DNA from: Spongospora subterranea f. sp. subterranea
Taxonomy: Eukaryota > Endomyxa: Phytomyxea > Phytomyxea > Plasmodiophorida
Direction: 5' to 3'
Assembly: GCA_049724395.1 (NCBI GenBank)
Contig: JAUGWO010000102.1
Span: 124,001-188,000 of the forward strand
Length of the DNA stretch: 64,000 nucleotides
The notes beneath the pieces are model-generated. The model had not been told where the DNA came from, made no database searches, and was given only the letters and a program-made list of their open reading frames with translations. The position numbers and the translations under genes were made by a program. Below are positions 56,999-64,000 of this stretch, piece by piece (the stretch's first letter is position 1; each line of letters starts with the position of its first letter).

Positions 56999-57390
56999 GG
57001 TTTCCGATGAAGCTGACGATGTTGGATAGATCTCAACCTTCCGGTCAAATAGCGCCTGTAGTATATAGTTGATCTACTGGACATGACACGGCCAAAAATT
57101 GTGTCAGGCAATGGAGCGAGATGCACAAATTTACTGTAATAAGACAGAGCGACCAACGTCTGCTACAAATCAAAGAAAAAAAAATGAAAGAACACAACTG
57201 CACTTGGATACAACGGTAAAAGTGGCAAGTATAGCGATAGCTATCGAAAGGGCAGTTCCCGGACACAGCAACGTTTTCAATGAACTGAACTGTCACCGCA
57301 CGCGAATGACGACACATTCAATAACTCAAAGGCTAAAGAGAAACTTTGAGCCAATTCAGCTTAATAATTTAAAATAATTTACAGAAAATG

Positions 57391-59484
57391 TCACGGCAGA
57401 CGAAATAGAGGAGCAGTTCTTCCTGATGAGTGGGATGACATAACGGGCTTGGACCTTTTCAAACTACGCCGTTGCCTTCCTTTTTTCCGATCTTTCTTCT
57501 TGATTTGTGGTTTCGCAGGTCCGGCGGTTTTGGCTTTCGCTGACAAGATCAACTGTTCCTGAGAGATGTGTTCATATGGGCATGATTCACCAAGGCCACA
57601 AACACCATCATCGGCAAACGAATAACAATACCCAGATACTGCATTTGTGATAAAGTGAGAATGCGGACAATTAGGTGTTCTTTGGCAAACGCCCTTTGAC
57701 AGAAAGGACGGGCATGCAGAATTGGTGGAATTTCTGTTTCTTACAAGGGGAGGGAATGTAAAAGGGATGCGACCCTGATGAGCAACAAATATGGGGGGGA
57801 TGTAAGACGACTCAAACACATCCAAAGCTGCTTGACAGCGTGCCCAACTCGATCGTAGATCACATGGTGTTGAAGACTCCGAGTCGCTGACCATATATAC
57901 GGTTAACGATTCCTGTCCAGGCAACCTTGCGATGATGTAATCCCCTTCAGGCAGGGCCACCATCTCTGTAATGACGGTTTCTAAATTGGACAGAGCCACA
58001 GGAATAGCTTCGGCGTCAGCAATTGACGACAGAGGAACCGCTTCTGACGACACAACCGATGGAGTTACTGGATCAATCCTATACATATACACAAGAGGGT
58101 TCTGCTCTTGATAAAGGCGAACGAAGGATGATGACCACAGTCTTGTACGTTCACGACTTGACAATTCTTCGGCTGGATTGCCTTCCAAACCGCAAAGCAT
58201 GTCGATTTTAGCGGCAACAGGAATGTGAAACAGGCGAAAAGAAGGATTTGGGTGGACATCTTTCAACGAGAGCATCTCACAAAGTGAATAGCGTCGCTTG
58301 GGCTGAATACACCCCTGTGGGACAACTTCTGCCCGAACGGCTGCCCCGAGCCTATACCTGAGAAGAATGTTGACTGCACCTAATTTCCAAAGACTGTAGT
58401 TGGCGCTTGTATCATCACGGTCTTCAGGAACAACTTCCCCTGTAGAAATTTTCACAGCATATTTAGCGGACCTTTTTAGCGCATTAGTCAACAAACGCCT
58501 GAAGACACGATTGTATTGCTGCCGGGGCGTTTCATTATAAAGGTCTACTATAGGATCGCCAAATACAGCACGCTTTCCCACACCATCAAAGTTGCGAATG
58601 GCCAAAGGAATTCTGCACGCAGCACCTGCTAGTAAATCTTTAAAAGCGGATGTGCTCATTGCTGCGCATATGTCATAGGATGGGGTCGACATTAACTCAT
58701 TAGCAACATCATCAGCTCGCATGTCGGGTAACTTTGAGGATGAGGTCAGTCCTCCAATAGCTTGGGTACAGGATGATATTATCTCGGGTCCAAGTGCCAT
58801 CACCTGTTGGGGATCAACAATAGGAACATTCCCTATTTCGGATACATTGGAGATATGCGTTAGCAATGCAGACCCGTCTTTACGATGAATGCATTTCACG
58901 TGCGTAAATATTTGGTTTTGCCTAGAAGACATTGCCAGCTGACTAAAAAGTTCCTTTGCATAATCAGCAACCTTGAGATAACGATCAAGATGAAAATCTC
59001 TAAACTTCTGCTTTTGGACAGTCCGATATCTGCGTTGCTCTTGGGCAACCCTCTCTTGCATTTTTTTAAACCTGATCTGTAATGGTTCACTGTCTAATTC
59101 TGTAGACGATAAACGAAGGTATTCGGCATGATCATGTTCTGAGAGAGGTTGATCATCGCAAGCCTGCACGAACGATTTTCGAATCACCTTCCGGCGACGG
59201 GGCGACGCCAGATATAGGTTTGAGAACCGTTCAGTTTGCGGAACTAGAGAAAACTCCCGGAAGCACTGCAAGGAAAAAAACTCAGCTTCACTCGAATCGA
59301 CCATTGAATAGGAATTGTTCAGCGGAGGCAAATCGGGAGAAAGTAATTGAGGAAGGGAAATATCCATCTCAATAGACGGAAGACCCGGCGATAATATTTC
59401 TGACGTCAAATTCCTTGTCATGTGCCGCCATAGCTCTTCAGGTTGTACACGACATTGTTGTTGGCTAGTGCGACCACGGTCCAT
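57391..59484 (-). CDS. ICE2: Little elongation complex subunit 2 (ICE2/NARG2) with CCCH zinc fingers
   Basis: ICE2 is part of the little elongation complex, which drives RNA polymerase II transcription of snRNA genes. The frame is a single exon of 697 codons. From about residue 320 it follows the ICE2 C-terminal domain: ANYSLWKLGAVNILLRYRLG, RTRLWSSSFVRLYQEQNPLV, LPEGDYIIARLPG and PIFVAHQGRIPFTFPP, the last matching human HHGRIPCTFPP. After that point the animal protein ends in a short basic tail. Here two CCCH zinc fingers follow: CPSFLSKGVCQRTPNCPHSH and CYSFADDGVCGLGESCPYEH, then a basic tail. The N-terminal part is charged with a coiled coil (FKKMQERVAQEQRRYRTVQK). The start is ATG 59484. 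Confidence 0.8.
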   Translation of the reverse strand: MDRGRTSQQQCRVQPEELWRHMTRNLTSEILSPGLPSIEMDISLPQLLSPDLPPLNNSYSMVDSSEAEFFSLQCFREFSLVPQTERFSNLYLASPRRRKVIRKSFVQACDDQPLSEHDHAEYLRLSSTELDSEPLQIRFKKMQERVAQEQRRYRTVQKQKFRDFHLDRYLKVADYAKELFSQLAMSSRQNQIFTHVKCIHRKDGSALLTHISNVSEIGNVPIVDPQQVMALGPEIISSCTQAIGGLTSSSKLPDMRADDVANELMSTPSYDICAAMSTSAFKDLLAGAACRIPLAIRNFDGVGKRAVFGDPIVDLYNETPRQQYNRVFRRLLTNALKRSAKYAVKISTGEVVPEDRDDTSANYSLWKLGAVNILLRYRLGAAVRAEVVPQGCIQPKRRYSLCEMLSLKDVHPNPSFRLFHIPVAAKIDMLCGLEGNPAEELSSRERTRLWSSSFVRLYQEQNPLVYMYRIDPVTPSVVSSEAVPLSSIADAEAIPVALSNLETVITEMVALPEGDYIIARLPGQESLTVYMVSDSESSTPCDLRSSWARCQAALDVFESSYIPPIFVAHQGRIPFTFPPLVRNRNSTNSACPSFLSKGVCQRTPNCPHSHFITNAVSGYCYSFADDGVCGLGESCPYEHISQEQLILSAKAKTAGPAKPQIKKKDRKKGRQRRSLKRSKPVMSSHSSGRTAPLFRLP

Positions 59485-59919
59485 GGAACGACCGCTGAAA
59501 CGAGGGCTGAGGGCCGATAGATGGGACTATCAATTATGGACCTGAACCCCCAACAGACTAATCTAATGACCCAAACCCTTCCTATTTTACCGATGGCAAT
59601 CCACTTTCTGATTGTAATTTTCAGCTTTAACTGGGGTCGGAGTTTCACGGCGGACTTTTCCCACTGTTTTTTGTGTGCTGCATAACAACGTTACGGGTAA
59701 TGATGATGCCACAGCGGATGTACGCAACCCACGTTGATCGGCCTGGTTGCACTCGAATTGACAGGTGTCCAATCGTGGATGGGGAATCTGGGACGGGCAT
59801 TTCATGGTCTATCTTTTGCGAAACAAGGACACAGGTCGTACTCCATCTTTGTTGAGACGTTTTGGGTTGGATAGCTTCGCAAGAGCCGTGACGCCTGGTG
59901 GCGTCAAACGGTGTCGGTG
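59485..59919. other. Divergent spacer between ICE2 and paralogue B
   Basis: This 435-bp region separates two divergent start codons and should hold both promoters. No coding signal, RNA gene or repeat was recognised. Confidence 0.35.
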
Positions 59920-60444
59920 ATGACAGATTCATCGGAATATATACCTGCAAGTACAAGCGAATCATCGGATTCTGCCGATGCCAAAGACCATGCCGAATCG
60001 CTGTTGAAAGCAAAACGTCTCATGGGAATGGCTCCTCACGAAATTGCCAGCTACAGTCAAATTCAGGTACTTGTGGACGTGCAAAGGCTATTTGTTGATG
60101 TAATCAATTTCTCTGAATACTTCAAACAGTTGTACCGAGATGGTAAACCAGAGCAAGTACTAGGAGAACTGCCTGTACTTGATGAATTCATGCAATTAAA
60201 ACAGCAATCATCAACTGTGCGTATTGATAACATGCTCCAAGTGTCGAAGAAGCTTGCATCATTCAATGCAGAAGCAGCTAAAAAAGCCAAACAAGAGGCG
60301 GAAAACAAGCAAATGTCCAAACAAGCCAAAGTTTTTGGAATTGACGATAATGATTTAGAAGTATATACTGCACATGAAAAAGTTTCAAAGATCTTTGGGG
60401 ATGCACCACCGAAAGATGCATTCCCTGATGGCGCTAAGCGCTGA
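59920..60444 (+). CDS. Unknown small helical protein, paralogue B
   Basis: After an acidic serine-rich leader it reads KAKRLMGMAPHEIASYSQIQ, then (after a 63-nt intron, 60067-60129) LYRDGKPEQVLGELPVLDEF, a lysine-rich helix, KVFGIDDNDLEVY and SKIFGDAPPKDAF. The order of elements and the intron position equal those of paralogue A at 45321-45869. The intron length is a multiple of three with no stop, so an unspliced form would add 21 residues (VLVDVQRLFVDV and on). The start is ATG 59920; stop at 60442-60444. Function is unknown. The second K-[IV]-F-G-x-A-P-P element is the best-conserved part besides the HEIA-Y-QIQ block. Confidence 0.7.
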   Translation: MTDSSEYIPASTSESSDSADAKDHAESLLKAKRLMGMAPHEIASYSQIQVLVDVQRLFVDVINFSEYFKQLYRDGKPEQVLGELPVLDEFMQLKQQSSTVRIDNMLQVSKKLASFNAEAAKKAKQEAENKQMSKQAKVFGIDDNDLEVYTAHEKVSKIFGDAPPKDAFPDGAKR

Positions 60445-61009
60445 TTTATCCATTTTAGGCTACAATACATATCTAATTATTTCTCTTTTTATCAACGTCT
60501 GGTAGCCCACTCCTCGATTCGGCCGGACCCAATATTCGTCCCCATTCGTGTCAGATCCGGATATCCGTAACAACCGTGCTCTCCAACCCCAACCACACTC
60601 GGCTATCAGGGGTTGTTGAAGGTTGTGAAACCCCCCTCTCATACAGACGCGATGTCACCGTCTACGGTAAGGGTGTGGTTGACCTCCCAAAAGCAGTACA
60701 GTTTGGCCGTAGTGTTGAGCGTAACATGGTCTGTGACTCAATCGGTGTCTACCGGACCACCTATATAGCCTATATCTGTTCAAGTTCCTTTTGCTTATCA
60801 TTGGGATATCCCTCCTGCCCTGGTGGTCGCCGGCCCCTGTTCAGACAAACAAGGCAAGCACCATTCCGACGGCGAAATCCATATCCTAGCGGAATACTTA
60901 CCTTTTTCCTTATCCAGTACCGCTGGTCTTGGACTAGGCCGTTGAGGCCCTTTTTCAACGCTGAAGAAGTTTGGATTCGCTCGCGATCTTATACGACATT
61001 CTTTTGTAA
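60445..61009. other. Spacer before the ANTH gene
   Basis: Plus- and minus-strand frames up to about 146 codons overlap here (plus 60576-61016) but contain no known motif. Part may be 5' UTR or a first exon of the ANTH gene. Confidence 0.3.
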
Positions 61010-62334
61010 ATGTTGAAGTCGGTTGTCGGATATGGGATGCGCTCATATGAAAAAGCGGTCTTGAAAGCCACCTGGAATGATGATTCGACTTCTTCGGAGG
61101 AACATGTCGAAGCATTGATCGAATACTCTAATCGCCCTGTGAAGCATGATATCGCTTTATCTATTCAGTCCAGGATAAATTTGAAGTCGCCATGGAAGGT
61201 CAGAAATGACGTGATGCGATAATGATTGCAGGACTGAGTTTGTATGCCCAGGTTGTTTTGAAATCCATTACTCTGATTCATCGCCTGCTTCGGGATGCCG
61301 ACGAATCGTTCACGAAGGACGTCCTCCACGCAAATATGATTCTTGCTGTAGAGGACTATCTTGATCAATCAACACCGGTAGCCGCTGGAGAATCAGAGTT
61401 TATCGTCCATTATGCGTATTACGTAAGCCACAAACTTCATACGTACAATGAACTTGGTTATTGGATCGAGCGGAAGTTTCGAGACTGTTCAAGTCCAATC
61501 GAATGGGTCAGTTCGCTACCAATGCAGGTCAGCTCCTCATGCGAGGATTTCTACAGGCAATTCAACGTTGTTTTTGTTCAAACAGGAATTGGAAAGGGTA
61601 TTCCCGCTTGTGATGTCCTCATTTGATCGCCTCACCTCATGTCATCCCTCTGATCAATTTGATGGGGTCCATCCGATCGAGCAAAAATCTCACTTACTTC
61701 TTTTCAAAGATGCGCTACGATTCTATTCCTTTTTTAACTATATCTATATTTCAGATGATAGGTGCTTCATTCTTTTTTATTCGTTGAGTTCAACTAAGAT
61801 GTTTACCTTTAGACCAAGTGAACTCGTTCGATACAACGACTTGCGAATGGATGATCACACAGATCGCACATTTCACAAAGCTAAACGCTAAATACAAATC
61901 TTGGGCAAGTAAGCTTTGCAAGTTGGAAATTGTAGACCAGTCGTTCTTGCCGAATTTCGAGACAATCCCGTCTGGTACGATAGCCAATCTACAAACGCTG
62001 CTTGTTGGAAGAAGCCGCAACGCATCCAAAAATAAGGCTCGTACGTATTGTGGATTGATTTAGCTATCATGTCGGTATTTATATGTCTCTAGGGAGCCGG
62101 AGTAGGACCCCGAAAGGAAACAAGCCTAAATCTCCAAGCAAAGCGTCGCACACATCAACGGTTGAAGAAAACGGAATATCTGAAGGGAAAGCTGGATCAG
62201 ATCTGGATCTGTGTTTCCCGGTGCCTACTTCCAACTCCACTGATATCGATTTTCTCGGCATATCCAACCTTTCGATTGGTGCTAAAAGAGGGAAGTCCGA
62301 AGATTTTGATTTCAACGGTACTAACTACGAATAA
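61010..62334 (+). CDS. ANTH-domain clathrin assembly protein (AP180/CALM-like)
   Basis: AP180/CALM proteins recruit clathrin and R-SNAREs to phosphoinositide membranes. Exon 1 gives YEKAVLKATWNDD and HVEALIEYSNRP. A 53-nt intron joins SPWK to VVLKSITLIHRLLRDADESF, the ANTH core. Later exons give ELERVFPLVMSSFDRLTSCH and LLLFKDALRFYSFFN. A further exon, NSFDTTTCEWMITQIAHFTK, matches the domain end (x-D-A-L-x-x-Y-x-x-F-x-K). The last exon is a short serine/lysine-rich tail with DIDFLGISNL and ends NGTNYE at 62332-62334. Two mid-gene splices are approximate. The tail is short for AP180. The TPR-SAM gene ends 46 bp away on the other strand. Confidence 0.8.
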
Positions 62335-62379
62335 CTGAGTGAAAAATGGTATCTGTATAAATTTATAGAAAAATGACGG

Positions 62380-64000
62380 CTAGCATTTCCCAGTTTGACC
62401 TCGCAGTGACTCGATTTTTAAAAGACAACGGCGTCTTTGAATTGAGCTAGTCAATCCCAGCTCTTCAAGGTCGTCTTCCTTGAGTGCCAACAATAATGCA
62501 CCTGAATAAGTAGAGTTCAGTTTATCTAAGCTAGACTGAACGCTCGACAAGATTTTACCATCGACATCGTTTAATCGCAAATTGGCCAAGAACGCTGACC
62601 CTGCAGATTCGGTCGTATAAAAGCGAGACGCCCAGCGACAGGTATCTTCCACATCCCACGTAGCAACAGGCTTGTTACTCGGTCCTATGGATGGACGACG
62701 CATTCCAGTCGGTTGAGATGGAGCGGCAACAACAATATCTTGGCGATTCGTCACTTCCTTCGTCGGCAGAGTTATCGTGTTGGAGACGGTTGGAGGCTGC
62801 TGCCGTTGGCCGCCATCTGTTATGCGCTTTGGTTCAGTGAGGATTTCTTGACCCGTTGACGCTAATGAAGATCCCGATGTCACCAACTGGGATTTCGAAT
62901 TCAAAGACGACCACACTTGATCAACAATACCTGCACCATGAACACTTAGCTGTATAAACACCAAACGCATGACCCAGGACACCGACTTTCTAGTTTGTCA
63001 TCGAGCTTGACCGCCATTCTGAGATCCTTGCTGGCGCTTGTGGCCGTGGTTGAGAGTCGAGAACGAGCTAATCCTCTGAGGAACCATAGATGTGCGATAT
63101 CCGGCCAAGTTTCAATAGCAAGGGAACAGATAGTGATCGCATCATCATAGTCCCCGCAAAGGCAAAACGTCACAGCTCTTATCATGAAAGCGATCGCTGC
63201 TTCCGGCGACTCCCTTGCGGTTAGCTCTAAAATAACACTTGTCATCCTGATGTAACTTTGGCGACCGATTGACTCAAAACTACCTAATACTCGTTGGGAA
63301 TCTTGAATGGCGCCGTTGAAATTCCCCTGACGCAGATAGGCGATAGATCTGGTCAGCATCGCAGTCGTCATATCCTCGTTCATATCGATTGCACGTGATG
63401 ACTCCTTGATAGCGTCCCTACCACAAAATATGCATCAGCGAACACATCATAGATGACAAGCGACGCTCGTACTCGTATCGTCCCTGTAATCGCCTGACAG
63501 CAGCAATGGCGGCAAAAGTAGCCGCATCCGGTTTTTTCAGCGTTTGTGCTGACTCCAAAATCTGAACCGCCTCGTCGAACCGGCCCGCTGAGCTAAGAAT
63601 GTACGCCGCTTTGACCCGTAAACTATGCTGGGACGGATCTTTTTCTAGGGCCGCTAGGAGATCGTCTGCAGATGAATCAAGATCGTGATGCTGAAAATGC
63701 ACAAAACTCCTGTTGATCAGGCCTGTAATCCCTTTTGCGTCCATCTGGATAGCTCTGTTCATGTCAAACAGCGACTCGTTTACTCGTCCAAGCTCTGAGA
63801 AGATGATTCCTCGGTTGATTATCACTTCAAAAGGGGGATTTTCTGTGGCCATTGCTCAGTGTCAATCGACTATGCGGTGACTCACAAACCTGTAAGCTCA
63901 ATAGCATCATTTAGGTCCTCTAAGGCTTTCTCCCGTTGGGATAACGCTTTGAAAATAGCCGCTCTCCATGATAGCGCCATGACCTTTGTCATGGCAGACT
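62380..64000 (-). CDS. TPR-repeat protein with C-terminal SAM domain (5' end beyond window)
   Basis: Exons run from the window edge (REKALEDLNDAIELT) through TPR-like helices: RGIIFSELGRVNESLFDMNR, AYILSSAGRFDEAVQILES, RSIAYLRQGNFNGAIQDSQR and WFLRGLARSRL. A low-complexity linker follows, then a SAM domain: TWDVEDTCRWASRFYTTES and ALKEDDLEELGLTSS with RRRCLLKIESLR. The stop is TAG at 62380-62382. Introns of about 35-60 nt lie near 63859-63893, 63423-63462 and 62960-63017. TPRs with a SAM domain suggest a scaffold or chaperone-adaptor role. I do not recognise a specific orthologue. Confidence 0.72.

Overview
This window is nuclear DNA of a gene-dense eukaryote. Nearly every recognisable gene is a eukaryotic housekeeping gene, and most are split by short GT-AG introns. 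Those I could reconstruct are mostly about 40 to 110 nt, some with CTAAC-like branch points. Genes lie on both strands, often tens to a few hundred bases apart, and several convergent pairs end within 5 to 90 bp of each other. The gene set is opisthokont-like: animal-type sulfite oxidase with a cytochrome b5 domain, TMEM18, SELENOF, MRNIP, ICE2, a WDR62/MAPKBP1-type protein and a GT64 transferase. RAB28, CSTPP1 and the WDR62-like gene suggest centrioles or cilia. I infer a flagellated unicellular opisthokont or early-diverging fungal relative. I cannot name the species.

Layout. 0-9.3 kb: the end of an unknown helical gene, dCTP pyrophosphatase, a Cys-form SELENOF, RNase H2 subunit C, SRP19, an F-box/LRR gene, RAB28, an inverted duplication, and the splicing factor SART1/Snu66. 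9.3-16.4 kb: a 15-bp minisatellite, a P-type ATPase of the Na,K-ATPase (IIC) family with an altered cation pocket, and a gene-poor stretch with a large inverted repeat. 16.4-26 kb: two coiled-coil genes (one with a RING), an ENTH adaptor, mitochondrial bS16m, an unknown gene and ER Hsp70 (BiP). 26-29 kb is mostly unassigned. 29-45 kb: VPS11, the WDR62/MAPKBP1-like WD40 gene, sulfite oxidase, TMEM18, MRNIP, a GT64 glycosyltransferase and RBM22. 45-64 kb: one copy of an undescribed paralogue pair, a mitochondrial RNase III-fold ribosomal protein, a calmodulin-like gene, eIF4G, CSTPP1, ICE2 with added CCCH zinc fingers, the second paralogue, an ANTH clathrin adaptor and a TPR-SAM protein that runs off the window.

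Themes. Genes for RNA processing and ribonucleoproteins (SART1, RBM22, SRP19, RNase H2C, ICE2, eIF4G), endomembrane traffic (VPS11, ENTH, ANTH, RAB28, BiP) and mitochondria (SUOX, bS16m, RNase III-like) are mixed, with no sign of operon-like grouping. The most novel points are the paralogue pair ending in a K-[IV]-F-G-x-A-P-P motif, the ICE2-CCCH fusion, tandem eIF4E-binding-like motifs in eIF4G, and the divergent ATPase pocket. At least four conserved genes carry a single-base frame slip in the middle of conserved sequence, which probably reflects assembly errors. All exon joins were made by eye.
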